Source of the DNA: Pseudomonadota bacterium
Lineage (GTDB): Bacteria > Desulfobacterota > Syntrophia > Syntrophales > UBA8958
Direction of reading: 5' to 3'
NCBI GenBank assembly: GCA_030057915.1
Contig: JASGUC010000038.1
Location: 1 to 58,151, forward strand
DNA: 58,151 nt
Shown: positions 23,830 through 32,986 of the stretch, piece after piece
How the letters are laid out: each line of letters begins with the position of its first letter
Position numbering within the stretch: the first letter of the stretch is position 1
Translations under genes and position numbers: made by a program
The notes under the pieces: model-generated
Told to the model about the DNA's origin: nothing
The model's input: only the letters and a program-made list of their open reading frames with translations
Databases searched by the model: none

Positions 23830-26052
23830 TTGTCTGTCATGGGAATAATAACGGGGATCGATCAAGGGGAGGCAAGATGGCTTTCCGCCCAAGCCGACGA
23901 TGAGTGGCTGGAGGTCAACGGCCGGGGCGGTTATGCCTCCAGCACCCTGCAGAACTGCCATACCCGCAAATACCATGGCCTGCTCGTGGCGCAACTGGCC
24001 GCGCCGCCGGGGCGTTACGTCCTCCTCTCCAAATTCGAGGATACCATAACCTGCGGCCGCCGCCAGGAGGCCCTGAGCCGTCACAGATACCCCGGCGTCT
24101 CCTTCCCGGCGGAATATTCGTTTTTCAAGGAGTTTCAACAGGATCTATACCCTTCGTTCCTTTTTGCCGGGGGCGGACTCCGGATCGTAAAATCGGTCCT
24201 TCTCGCGGCGGAGGAGGACTGCCTCCTGATCCGTTACGATCCCGAGGTCTGCCCGACGGCGGGAACGCTAAGGCTGCGGCCCTTTCTGGCCTACCGGGAT
24301 TGCCATCGCTTAAGCAAGGAGAACCCGTTTCTCAGGGGTAAGGCCACCGCGATCAAAAACGGTTTCTCCATCAGCCCTTACGCGGGAATGCCGCCCCTGG
24401 TCATCCAGACGAACCTGCGGCCCCGCTGGCAACCGGCGCCGTTATGGTATCGAAACTTCGAATATGCCGAAGAAGCGGCGCGGGGATACGAGCATCACGA
24501 GGATCTCTTCAGTCCGGGGTTCCTGGAGACGCCGCTGCGACAGGGGAAGACGGTCCTGGTCCTGGTCTCCCTTGCCCCCTTCCATGGGCGCTTGAGAAAG
24601 AAATGGGACGACGAGGCGCGCCGCCGCCGGGAGGATCGGGAAAGGGACGGGCGGATCGTAGCGGCCCTGACCGCCGGCGGGGCGCCGGCGGGGCGCCGAT
24701 CACCGGAGTTGGAGGGGGCGCTCGGGGCGTCCGGTTGCGCCGCCCCCGGCGGGAGGATGCCCCCCCGGGACGCCGCCGGGACCAGCGGAGAAAGCCCCGG
24801 TCGGGAAAACGACGCCGGGGCGGCCTGGGAAGAACGGGACGCTGTAGCCTCGGCAGGTGACTCTTCAGGGGTGGCCTCCGAGCGGGAACTCCTCGGCATC
24901 CTCCTGCAGGCGGGAAGACGCTTTCTGATCCGCACCCCCACGGGTCAGCGGGCGATCATCGCCGGCTATCCCTGGTTTGGGGAATGGGGACGGGATGCGC
25001 TGATTTCCCTGCCGGGACTCGCCTTTTGTTCCGGCCGTCTCCAGGAAGGTCTGGAGATTCTGGTCCGGATGACCCGGTTCGAGCGTCAGGGTCTCCTGCC
25101 CAACGTCTTCTCCGAGCGCCGTGCCCCCGACGACGGCGATCATGCCTACAATGCCGTTGACGCCCCCCTGTGGTTCTTCTGGGCCGTCCAGCAGTTCCTC
25201 CTGCGCGACGGTGGCGACCGGATGCAGGCGGTGGTGGAGAAGAGGCTCTGGCCGACGATGAAAAACATCCTTCGCCGGTTCATTAACGGCACCCTCTTCA
25301 ACATCTCCATGGACGTCAACGGCCTGATCCATGCCGGCGCGGAGAACCTGGCGCTGACCTGGATGGACGCCTGCATCGACAGCCGCCCCGTGACGCCACG
25401 CCACGGATGTCCCGTGGAGGTGAACGCCCTGTGGTACAATGCCGTCTGTTTCGCCGCCGAACTGGCCTCCCGGTTCGGGGATGGGGAGTTCTTCCTTGAC
25501 GATCTCGTCGAAAGGATTCGCCGGTCTTTTCCGGAGGTCTTCTGGAACGACGACGAGGCCTGTCTGGGGGATGTTTACCGGGACGGACGCCTCGATAGAT
25601 CCATCCGCCCGAATCAGATCTTCGCCGTTTCGCTGCCCCATTCCCCCTTGACGCCGACCCAAGCCCGCCTGGTGGTGAAAAAGGCGCGGGAAGAACTCCT
25701 CACGCCCGTTGGCCTTCGCACCCTCTCCCCCCGGGATCCACTCTATCGGGGCCGTTACGCCGGATCGCCCGCCGAGCGGGACGGGGCCTATCACCAGGGT
25801 ACGGTCTGGCCCTGGCTGTGGGGCCCCTTCGGAGAGGCCTGGCTCAAGGTCGCCGCCGACCGGGAGGCGGTGAAGAAGAGCCTACGGGATAGCCTCCACG
25901 CCTTCCTGACCGACCATTTCCGGACGGCGGGGATTGGCTGCATCTCCGAGGTCTTCGACGGCGACTCCCCGCACCGGCCCGGGGGTTGCATCGCCCAGGC
26001 CTGGTCCACGGCGGAGATCATTCGTCTCTACAGTCTTATCGGCGAATCGTGA
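23830..26052 (+). CDS. Glycogen-debranching enzyme (amylo-alpha-1,6-glucosidase family)
   Basis: 740 residues. The N-terminal domain (EWLEVNGRGGYASSTLQNCHTRKYHGLL) and the (alpha/alpha)6-barrel core (WFGEWGRDALISLPGL, with Glu385 and Asp389 in the expected catalytic zone) fit the archaeal/bacterial GDE group of GH133. TVWPWLWGPFGEAWL is the typical C-terminal motif. The enzyme removes alpha-1,6 branches and works with glycogen phosphorylase, found fused elsewhere in this window. Between the two domains lies an Ala/Gly/Pro/Arg/Glu-rich linker of about 70 residues (roughly 278-348) with no family counterpart that I know. TTG at 23830 has GGGGA at correct spacing; ATG at 23839 is the alternative. 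Confidence 0.88.
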   Translation: MSVMGIITGIDQGEARWLSAQADDEWLEVNGRGGYASSTLQNCHTRKYHGLLVAQLAAPPGRYVLLSKFEDTITCGRRQEALSRHRYPGVSFPAEYSFFKEFQQDLYPSFLFAGGGLRIVKSVLLAAEEDCLLIRYDPEVCPTAGTLRLRPFLAYRDCHRLSKENPFLRGKATAIKNGFSISPYAGMPPLVIQTNLRPRWQPAPLWYRNFEYAEEAARGYEHHEDLFSPGFLETPLRQGKTVLVLVSLAPFHGRLRKKWDDEARRRREDRERDGRIVAALTAGGAPAGRRSPELEGALGASGCAAPGGRMPPRDAAGTSGESPGRENDAGAAWEERDAVASAGDSSGVASERELLGILLQAGRRFLIRTPTGQRAIIAGYPWFGEWGRDALISLPGLAFCSGRLQEGLEILVRMTRFERQGLLPNVFSERRAPDDGDHAYNAVDAPLWFFWAVQQFLLRDGGDRMQAVVEKRLWPTMKNILRRFINGTLFNISMDVNGLIHAGAENLALTWMDACIDSRPVTPRHGCPVEVNALWYNAVCFAAELASRFGDGEFFLDDLVERIRRSFPEVFWNDDEACLGDVYRDGRLDRSIRPNQIFAVSLPHSPLTPTQARLVVKKAREELLTPVGLRTLSPRDPLYRGRYAGSPAERDGAYHQGTVWPWLWGPFGEAWLKVAADREAVKKSLRDSLHAFLTDHFRTAGIGCISEVFDGDSPHRPGGCIAQAWSTAEIIRLYSLIGES

Positions 26053-26212
26053 AGGTTGCGGCTTATCGGCCGGTCTGAAAAGGGACGGCAACCCCCCGCG
26101 GCGCATGATCATTCAGGGGATGCCCGTCACAACGATCCGGGTTGAAGCTGTTCCAGGCTGGAGAAAGGCGGGATGGCCCCACCGGGGGAATTCCGGCGAA
26201 GGCGCGTTGGGT

Positions 26213-27778
26213 ATGACCGTGGAGGGCGACCAGGGGGGAGGAAACAGGTTCTGGGGAGAAGTGGCGGCCTTTCTCACCCTGTTTCTCGACAACGTCGGGG
26301 TGCTGATCTTTCTGAGTGCCATCCTGGTTTTTACCTTCAATTATCCCCCGGAGATCATCCTGACCCGCATGATCCCCGGCACGGCCGTAGGGGTCTTCTG
26401 CGGCGACCTCATCTATACCTGGCTGGCCGTCCGTCTGAGGAAAAAGACCGGTCGGACCGATGTCACCGCCATGCCCCTGGGCCTGGATACGCCCTCCACC
26501 ATCGGGATCGCCTACGCCGTCCTGGGGCCGGCCTATGTGGCCACCCGGGACGCCGAACTCACCTGGCACATCGGCATGGCCACCCTGTTCATGATCGGCG
26601 TCGTAAAGATCGTCACGTCCTTCTTCGGCGACTGGCTGCAACGGGTCATTCCCACCGCCGGGCTCCTGGGCCCCCTGGCGGGGATCGGTCTCCTGCTCTT
26701 GGGTTTTCTCCCCCTCCTGGATGTGTTCGGCGAGCCCATCGCGGGTCTCGTCGCCCTGGGGACCATCCTTGCCGCTGTCCTGGCCCGGATGGAGTTTCCC
26801 GGCCGGATGCCGGGGGTCCTCGTGGCCGTCGTTCTGGGGACCCTCATCCATCTCGCCCTTGGATACGGGGGGCATCTGCCGGAATTTAGGCCGCCGTCCC
26901 TGGAGATGAGGCTCTGTCTCCCCGTTTTCTCCCTCGACTTTCTCGAGAGCCTGCCCCGGAGCCTGCCCTATCTCTCCCTTGCCGTTCCCTTCGGGATCAT
27001 GACCATCATCGGGGGCATCGACAATACGGAGAGCGCCCGGCTGGCCGGGGATGCCTACCGGAGTAGGGGCATCCTCCTGACGGAGGCCTTCACCTCGCTC
27101 ATCGCCGCCTTCTTCGGTGGCGTGGCCCAGACCACGCCCTATATCGGTCACCCGGCGTACAAGAAGATGGGGGGGACCTGTTGGTACACCCTCTTCACCG
27201 GGGCGGCGATTGGGGTCGGGGCGGCGATTGGATTGCTGTCGCTGTTCGTGGCGTTGATCCCCCGGGCCGCGCTGGCCCCCATTTTTATCTTCATCGGCTT
27301 CGAAATGACGCGGCAGGCCTACCAGGAGGCGCCGCCGCGTCATTCCCCGGCGGTGAGCATCTGCTTCCTCCCCGTGGCGGCCAACATGGTGGTTATCGTC
27401 CTCGGACAATTTCTGGGCGCCCTGGCGGCGACGCCGGACGCCCTGCCGCCGCGCCTCCAGATCCTCCATCAGAGCCTGACGGTATTGAGCAACGGATTCA
27501 TCGTCACCGGCCTCCTCTGGGGAACCATGCTGGCCTGTCTCATCGATGGAAAACGGCGCCCGGCCGTCCTGTGCGCCGTCCTGTGCGCCCTCTTCAGCCT
27601 TTGCGGCATCATCCATTCCGTGTTGCCTTCGGGGGGGATCTACCTTCCTTGGCAGGCGGCCGGTTCCACGCATTGTCTCATCGCGGCCGGATATGGGTCG
27701 ATGGCGGTCGTCTTCGCCGTCCTCCGCCCTGGAGGGGTCGGGAAACGCAACCGTTCGGCCCGCGACGGCGGCGCTTGA
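26213..27778 (+). CDS. NCS2/xanthine-uracil-type permease
   Basis: 521 residues with 12-14 predicted membrane spans. It shows NCS2-like features: GVLIFLSAILVFTFNYPPEI, TAMPLGLDTPSTIGIA and GGIDNTESARLAGDAYRSRG. Members move purines, uracil or sulfate-like ions with protons or sodium. The GGIDNTESA region replaces the QNxG motif of classical nucleobase carriers, so the substrate may differ. The ATG at 26213 lacks a strong ribosome site; in-frame ATGs at 26105 and 26120 would add a soluble, non-conserved lead. It follows the debranching gene after 160 bases. Confidence 0.75.
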   Translation: MTVEGDQGGGNRFWGEVAAFLTLFLDNVGVLIFLSAILVFTFNYPPEIILTRMIPGTAVGVFCGDLIYTWLAVRLRKKTGRTDVTAMPLGLDTPSTIGIAYAVLGPAYVATRDAELTWHIGMATLFMIGVVKIVTSFFGDWLQRVIPTAGLLGPLAGIGLLLLGFLPLLDVFGEPIAGLVALGTILAAVLARMEFPGRMPGVLVAVVLGTLIHLALGYGGHLPEFRPPSLEMRLCLPVFSLDFLESLPRSLPYLSLAVPFGIMTIIGGIDNTESARLAGDAYRSRGILLTEAFTSLIAAFFGGVAQTTPYIGHPAYKKMGGTCWYTLFTGAAIGVGAAIGLLSLFVALIPRAALAPIFIFIGFEMTRQAYQEAPPRHSPAVSICFLPVAANMVVIVLGQFLGALAATPDALPPRLQILHQSLTVLSNGFIVTGLLWGTMLACLIDGKRRPAVLCAVLCALFSLCGIIHSVLPSGGIYLPWQAAGSTHCLIAAGYGSMAVVFAVLRPGGVGKRNRSARDGGA

Positions 27779-27868
27779 CGGCCTCCTCGCCCGGCCGGAC
27801 CCGGGCGCACGGGAGGCGGGACCTCCGGGGGAATGAGCGAACATCTGTAGCTTATGGACGGCGCCGGC

Positions 27869-29017
27869 CTACCGGAGCATGGTGAGGAAGAGACCCGCGG
27901 CGACCGCCGTGCCGATCACGCCGGCCACGTTGGGCCCCATGGCGTGCATCAGGAGGAAGTTGTGCTTGTCCGCCTTCTGGCCTTCGACCTGGGACACCCG
28001 GGCCGCCATGGGCACGGCGGAGACGCCGGCGGAGCCGATCAGGGGGTTGATCTTCTCTTTCAGGAACAGATTCATCAGTTTGGCCATGAGGACCCCCCCG
28101 GCGGTGCTGAAGGCGAAGGCGACGAGGCCCAGGACGAAGATGAAGATCGGCTGGGGCTTGAGAAAGGCTTCGGCGTTCATCGTCGCGCCCACGGAGAGCC
28201 CCAGGAAGATGGTGACGATATTCAGGAGTTCGTTCTGGGCGGCGTGGCTCAACCGCTGGACCACCCCGCTTTCCCGGAAGAGGTTGCCGAGAAACATCAT
28301 CCCCATGAGCGGCGCGGCGGGCGGGACGAGGAGACAGATCACCACGGTCCCCAGGAGCGGGAAGATGATCTTCTCCCTTTTGCTCACGGGGCGCATCTGC
28401 TTCATCTTGATCTTGCGTTCCGCCTCGGTGGTGAGAAGCCGCATGATCGGCGGCTGGATCAGCGGCACCATGGCCATGTAGGAATAAGCCGCCAGGGCGT
28501 TGGCCCCCAGCAGATGAGGCGCCAGGATGGCGGTGAGGTAGATGCAGGTCGGGCCGTCCGCCCCGCCGATGATACCGATGGCGGCCGCCTCCTTGATGCC
28601 GAATCCGAAGAGGATGGCAAAGAAGAAGGATATGTAAACCCCCAACTGGGCCGCCGCTCCGAGGATCAACACCTTCGGGTTCGCGATCATCGGTCCGAAA
28701 TCGGTCAGCGCCCCGACGCCCATGAAGATGATGCAGGGGATGAGTTCGTTGGCGACGCCGTAATCGTAGAACCATTGAATCAGATTGCGGTGCGCCTCGC
28801 CGCCATGGTCGGAGAAGCCCATGATCGGCGCCAGGGGGAGATTGGCCAGGAGGATGCCGAAACCGATGGGGACCAGCAACAGGGGTTCGAAGCCCTTCTT
28901 GATGGCCAGATAGATGAAGAGAAACGAGACGAGCCACATGATCAGGTGGCCGATCTGGAGACAGCAGAAGCCGGTGCTGACGATTACCTGATTCAGCAGG
29001 GGGAAGCTCTCAACCAT
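27869..29017 (-). CDS. Sodium-translocating decarboxylase, beta subunit
   Basis: 382 residues, an integral membrane protein with about nine spans. The signature [12 protein letters not shown] with Asp154 matches the sodium-binding site of OadB/GcdB/MmdB, and [15 protein letters not shown] near the end is also conserved. The beta subunit couples decarboxylation of a carboxybiotin group to sodium export, using oxaloacetate, glutaconyl-CoA or methylmalonyl-CoA. The gamma-like gene overlaps its start by eight bases. No carboxyltransferase or biotin-carrier gene is nearby, so the substrate is unknown. In syntrophs glutaconyl-CoA decarboxylase is the likely candidate. Confidence 0.92.
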   Translation of the reverse strand: MVESFPLLNQVIVSTGFCCLQIGHLIMWLVSFLFIYLAIKKGFEPLLLVPIGFGILLANLPLAPIMGFSDHGGEAHRNLIQWFYDYGVANELIPCIIFMGVGALTDFGPMIANPKVLILGAAAQLGVYISFFFAILFGFGIKEAAAIGIIGGADGPTCIYLTAILAPHLLGANALAAYSYMAMVPLIQPPIMRLLTTEAERKIKMKQMRPVSKREKIIFPLLGTVVICLLVPPAAPLMGMMFLGNLFRESGVVQRLSHAAQNELLNIVTIFLGLSVGATMNAEAFLKPQPIFIFVLGLVAFAFSTAGGVLMAKLMNLFLKEKINPLIGSAGVSAVPMAARVSQVEGQKADKHNFLLMHAMGPNVAGVIGTAVAAGLFLTMLR

Positions 29018-29180
29018 TGGCTTTGTCCCCCTTCCCGGCGGTCTTGGCCGATTGTTTCTCGTTTCCGACCAAAAGACGCATGGCCATCACGCTTAGCATC
29101 AATAAAACGAGGCCCAAAAAAACGCCGCTGAATCCCCCGATAAACACCATCAGGGCCTGAGACCAAATCGCATCGTTCAC
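29010..29180 (-). CDS. OadG-like decarboxylase gamma subunit
   Basis: 56 residues: one membrane span ([25 protein letters not shown]) with the FxGL arrangement of OadG, then a Lys-rich tail. I set the start at GTG 29180, with AAAGGAAA about seven bases upstream. The stop overlaps the beta-subunit start by eight bases, strong evidence of translational coupling. Gamma subunits anchor and assemble the complex and bind zinc in Klebsiella through a His-rich tail, which is absent here. Confidence 0.72.
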   Translation of the reverse strand: MNDAIWSQALMVFIGGFSGVFLGLVLLMLSVMAMRLLVGNEKQSAKTAGKGDKANG

Positions 29181-29760
29181 GTCCGTTTCCTTTCCCCTGC
29201 TTTGTAAATTCATGCCCGAAAACCAAAAGCTTGCCTGCGGGGTGCATGGTGTCCCCATGGAGCGGGCGCCTTCGGAGGGCGGCCGTCCTCTAACGGCGGA
29301 GCGCGTCAGCCCTCGATGCGGAGCGCCTGTCGATAAAGAAGCAACCGAGATTGCCCGGCGGCGGTTCACCCGAGGGCGCGGAATCTTATAAAAAAACCTC
29401 GCCGGTGTCAATTTCGGATTCCGGTCTTCCCGCGATCAACCCCTCCGACGCCGGCGGAACCGTTGAATCTCGGCATTTTATCAGGGCGTCCATCCCTGTC
29501 TCGCCCGCGGTCGACCTTCGGTTCCCCGCCGCCGGCGTGCGCCGCCGCGAGGCCGAACCCGCGGCGATGGCCGCCGCCCAAACAGCGAATCGTGCTTGCC
29601 GTTGCGGGAGGGGATAGGGAAGCAAGGGAAACTTCTCGTTGCCGGCGGCGTCGCGCCGGGAAAAGGAGGAGACCGGGGAAATGGCGCTTCCCCGGTCCGT
29701 ATAATGCCCGGCCGCTCAAAACCGGGTATTGTAATCTCTCGATAACCGCGATCTTTGGAT
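29181..29760. other. Gene-free region upstream of the decarboxylase genes
   Basis: No convincing frame on either strand. The sequence is GC-rich, with a lower-GC patch near 29,380-29,420. A promoter for the decarboxylase pair should lie at the low end of this stretch, but no good -35/-10 pair was found. Confidence 0.4.
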
Positions 29761-29798
29761 CTTCTGCCGGCCGCCCCTAAACAGGCGGCCGGCAGAAG
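29761..29798 (-). terminator. Perfect 15-bp hairpin after the acetate permease gene
   Basis: CTTCTGCCGGCCGCC (29761-29775) and its exact complement (29784-29798) enclose an 8-base loop, 22 bases past the permease stop. There is no following T tract on the minus strand. It may be an RNA-stabilising or Rho-linked hairpin rather than a classical intrinsic terminator. Confidence 0.55.
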
Positions 29799-29820
29799 TC
29801 CTCGTTTCAATAAACCAAAA

Positions 29821-30549
29821 CTACTTCACCAGCGGCTTGGGGACGTAATAGACCGCTTTCCCATAGACGGTGTTGCAGGTTACGGCCCCGGCCATGTAAA
29901 TGCCGATCCAGCCCACAATCACCAGCAGCCATCCCGCAAAGGGCTTGAGGACCTTCGGATCTCCAAACCAGCCGGAATCCATGCCCACGATGCACCACAG
30001 AACGATATCGACCAGGATAACGAGGATGAACATCGCCGCGCTGCTCTTGGCGTAAGCGGGCGTAACGGCTGTCAGGAAGCCCGCGCCGGCCATCCAGAGC
30101 CAGCCTTCCACGTGGACGGCCTTGCCGACCATGGCGCCTACCGCCTTGCCGATGCCGGCCTTGGCCGCCCCTAACTGCTCCGGGGTAAGCATCTTGATAT
30201 CCGTGACCCCGGCCGCGGCCATGGCGGCGTCCATGGACTCCTTGGCCGCCTTGGGAATGAAGATGAAATTGATGGAATACCATTTGGCGAAGACGCTCAA
30301 GGCCGCCGCGAACATGAAGAATGCCGAGAAGAACAGAAAGACGTTGCCGCCGGTGATGTTGTGATCCTTCAATTCCATGACCGCCGTCGTGTACTGGACG
30401 ATGCCGCCGCCGACCAGCCAGGCCGCCAGCAGGGGAAATCCGGAGATATCCACTTTGCCGAGAAACACCGCGCCAAAGCCGAAACAGGCCACGGCCAGGG
30501 CCGCCAATCCTCCCGGGGCCGGAGTTGCAAAGCTGTGTTCGTGTGCCAT
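29821..30549 (-). CDS. Acetate uptake transporter (GPR1/FUN34/SatP family)
   Basis: 242 residues with six spans. The family motif appears as TPAPGGLAALAVACFGFG, a variant of NPAPLGL. Between spans 3 and 4 lies a soluble insert of about 50 residues (IPKAAKESMDAAMAAAGV... AVHVEGW) not found in the 188-residue SatP of E. coli. AAGGAGGG lies eight bases before the ATG. Relatives carry acetate or succinate, as protons' symporters or channels. In a syntroph the protein may export acetate. A sigma-54 activator gene is divergent, 644 bases away, and could regulate it; I found no -24/-12 promoter to support that. Confidence 0.85.
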   Translation of the reverse strand: MAHEHSFATPAPGGLAALAVACFGFGAVFLGKVDISGFPLLAAWLVGGGIVQYTTAVMELKDHNITGGNVFLFFSAFFMFAAALSVFAKWYSINFIFIPKAAKESMDAAMAAAGVTDIKMLTPEQLGAAKAGIGKAVGAMVGKAVHVEGWLWMAGAGFLTAVTPAYAKSSAAMFILVILVDIVLWCIVGMDSGWFGDPKVLKPFAGWLLVIVGWIGIYMAGAVTCNTVYGKAVYYVPKPLVK

Positions 30550-30760
30550 AAAAACCCTCCTTATTTCTTCGTTATGAAAAAAATACAATGAAGCGATCAA
30601 ACTAACCTAAACATGCCATTTGCCGCATTTTTTTGTCCCTCGCATCCCTCCTTTCCTCCCAACCGTCCTCTTTTGTCCGCAAACCGCGCGATTTGCCTTG
30701 CCGCCAATAAGTTTTGCCAAATCTGGGATAAAACAATCAGCCGTTCCGATATGGAAGCTT

Positions 30761-30895
30761 CGAGACCCTTGAAAGACAACCTATCTTGTCATGCCTGGCC
30801 TGACCCGGCATCCAGGGGATAACTGAAAACACTGGGCGCCGGCCTTCGTGGGAATGACGACAGGAGGTTTTCAAGGCAATTATGCAAAGGTCTCG
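30761..30895. repeat. GAGACC-ended dispersed repeat, family B
   Basis: It begins CGAGACCCTTGAAAGAC and ends GCAAAGGTCTCG: clear inverted ends. The interior carries TTGTCATGCCTGGCCTG and CGTGGGAATGACGA. It lies in the 644-base gap between the divergent acetate permease and activator genes, which otherwise holds no gene. Confidence 0.7.
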
Positions 30896-31193
30896 CTACG
30901 GAAATCGGAAGCGATCGCGAAGGCAAGACCGTCGGGAGGCGAGAGCCGAACGCCGTCCCGCCGTCGCTTCGGCTTGTCGTTTTCCCGGCGGCGGACCTTG
31001 CGGACGCGATCCTTTTTTAGGCCCTCTACATATCGAAAACCGTGCCAGAAATTTATGCTCGTGAAATCGGCAACTTGCGATAAACTAAAAGAGAAAACCG
31101 CGATATTCAACGAAAGCGGTTGTGAAATACGGCGATCTTCGCTATATATCGCCCGCCGCGCCGTCTCCGATCTCGAAAAGAGGAGAAATCATC

Positions 31194-32807
31194 ATGAACG
31201 CATCAGGAAACGAATTTTTCCGGCAGGCCACCATCCGGCTGTGCAGCAGCTTGGAAATAGAAAAGGAGATGTTCAACTGTCTCTCCTATCTGCGGAATTA
31301 TCTGCCTGCCCGGGAGATGCTGCTGATCGTCTTCGATCCCATCCCGGGATTGATCCACAACCTGGCCCGGGTGGATCTGGAGGGGATTGGCAGGCCCTTT
31401 CGCTCCAAATCGCTTTCGGAGGAGGCGATCTGCAGGATCAACTACGACGCCGCCGCCTGGCAGGAGGTCAAGATCCTCGACCGCCTGGAGATGCACCCCG
31501 CGGGTTGGATCCTCTACGACCACGTAAATATGGCCACAACCTCCATGATGTACATCAGCCTGGTGATCGAGGGAAAACGACTGGGGTCGATGGTCTTTCT
31601 GGCGGACGGCCGGGGGATGTTCAAGAGGGAGCATGCCGACCTCGTCTCCCAATTGCGGGAGCCGTTCGCCATTGCCGTTTCCAACGCCCTGCGCTACCGG
31701 GAGTTGACCAAGCTCAAGGATATCCTGGACGCGGAGAACAAGGATCTCACCCGGGAGTTGAGATATGTTACGGAGGACGACATTGTCGGCGCCGATTGCG
31801 GGCTGAAACAGGTTATGGAGATGGTCCGGCAGGTGGCCCCCCTCAAGAGCCCCGTGTTGCTCCTGGGAGAGACCGGCGTGGGGAAGGAGGTGATCGCCAA
31901 CGCCATCCATTACGCCTCCCCGCGGAGGGAGCGGCCGCTGGTCAAGGTGAACTGCGGCGCCATTCCCGAGAGCCTAATGGATAGCGAGCTGTTCGGTCAC
32001 GAACGGGGCGCCTTCACCGGGGCCATCGCCCAGAAGAAGGGTCGCTTCGAGCGGGCCGACAAGGGCAGCATCTTTCTCGACGAGGTTGCCGAGCTGCCGC
32101 CGTCCATTCAGGTCAGGCTGCTGCGGGTATTGCAGAACGGGGAAATCGAGCGGGTGGGAGGGGCGGAAACCATCCCGGTGGATATCCGCGTCATCGCCGC
32201 CACCCATCGCAACCTGGAGGAGATGGTGCGCGCCGGCAGCTTCCGGGAGGATCTCTGGTTTCGCCTCAATATCTTTCCCATCCTGATCCCTCCCCTGCGG
32301 AACCGCCAGGGGGACATCCCGAACCTGATCCGCCATTTCATGGAGAAGAAGGCCCGGGAGCTGAAGATCCACACCCCGCCGCCCATGTCTGTCCGGGCCC
32401 TGGAAAGACTCAAGGAGTATCGCTGGCCGGGAAATGTCCGGGAGTTGGAGAATCTCGTCGAGCGGGAACTGATCAAGAGCAGGGGCGCCAACGGCAACCG
32501 TTTCATGACCTTCGAGCATTTCCGGTGGCCCCTCTGTTCCGGGCCGGCCTGGGGGACGCCGGAGGGGAACGGGCGCTTCCCCACCCTGGACGAGGCGATG
32601 TCCCATCATATCCAACTGGCCCTGGAGCTTTCCCGGGGCAAGATTTACGGTCCCGACGGCGCGGCCGTTTTGCTGGGAATAAACCCCAATACCCTCCGCA
32701 GCCGGATGAAGAAGCTGGGGATCTTTCCGCCCGGCACGAGAAAGCGGCGCCGCCTACCGGAAGGAGAGCGGGGACAGGGTAAATTTGTTCTCGATGTAAG
32801 TAGTTGA
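31194..32807 (+). CDS. Sigma-54-dependent transcriptional activator with GAF-like sensor
   Basis: 537 residues. Residues 1-190 form a GAF-like sensor. The AAA+ core has Walker A GETGVGKEVIANAIH, the sigma-54 contact loop GHERGAFTGA, Walker B GSIFLDEVAELP, and the WPGNVRELEN motif. A Fis-type HTH (GAAVLLGINPNTLRSRMKKLG) ends the conserved part. It should activate sigma-54 promoters by ATP hydrolysis; the signal is unknown. The ATG at 31194 has GAGGAG nine bases upstream. The last ten residues (QGKFVLDVSS) and the stop codon come from a family A mobile element inserted at 32,775, so the original C-terminus has been changed. Confidence 0.92.
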   Translation: MNASGNEFFRQATIRLCSSLEIEKEMFNCLSYLRNYLPAREMLLIVFDPIPGLIHNLARVDLEGIGRPFRSKSLSEEAICRINYDAAAWQEVKILDRLEMHPAGWILYDHVNMATTSMMYISLVIEGKRLGSMVFLADGRGMFKREHADLVSQLREPFAIAVSNALRYRELTKLKDILDAENKDLTRELRYVTEDDIVGADCGLKQVMEMVRQVAPLKSPVLLLGETGVGKEVIANAIHYASPRRERPLVKVNCGAIPESLMDSELFGHERGAFTGAIAQKKGRFERADKGSIFLDEVAELPPSIQVRLLRVLQNGEIERVGGAETIPVDIRVIAATHRNLEEMVRAGSFREDLWFRLNIFPILIPPLRNRQGDIPNLIRHFMEKKARELKIHTPPPMSVRALERLKEYRWPGNVRELENLVERELIKSRGANGNRFMTFEHFRWPLCSGPAWGTPEGNGRFPTLDEAMSHHIQLALELSRGKIYGPDGAAVLLGINPNTLRSRMKKLGIFPPGTRKRRRLPEGERGQGKFVLDVSS

Positions 32808-32878
32808 TCTTGAATGATCTACTAAAGCTGAGGCACGTCCTGTTTTCAGCCACTCAGAGATAGAACAAATTTACCGTG
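32775..32878 (+). mobile_element. 104-bp inverted-repeat element, family A copy 2
   Basis: It begins CAGGGTAAATTTGTTCT and ends AGAACAAATTTACCGTG. AGAGCGGGGA is duplicated on both sides (32765-32774 and 32879-32888). It is in the same orientation as the copy at 9,312 and nearly identical to it. It lies across the end of the sigma-54 activator gene and supplies that gene's stop codon. Confidence 0.88.
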
Positions 32879-32986
32879 AGAGCGGGGAGGTTATATATTG
32901 ACAGCGTGGGGAAAATAGCCGAAAATGTCCCTCCCGTGGAGATGCGGGGTTTTGGATAGCCGGATCGAATCAACCTCCTGTTGGCC

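Noticed and set aside
26063..27844. Long antisense frame across the NCS2-type permease
   Set aside because: Low-complexity product rich in Gly, Asp, His and Gln, typical of a frame opposite a membrane protein gene.
30550..30760. Sigma-54 promoter for the acetate permease
   Set aside because: No GG-N10-GC pair with adequate flanks was found on the minus strand, so regulation by the divergent activator stays unproven.
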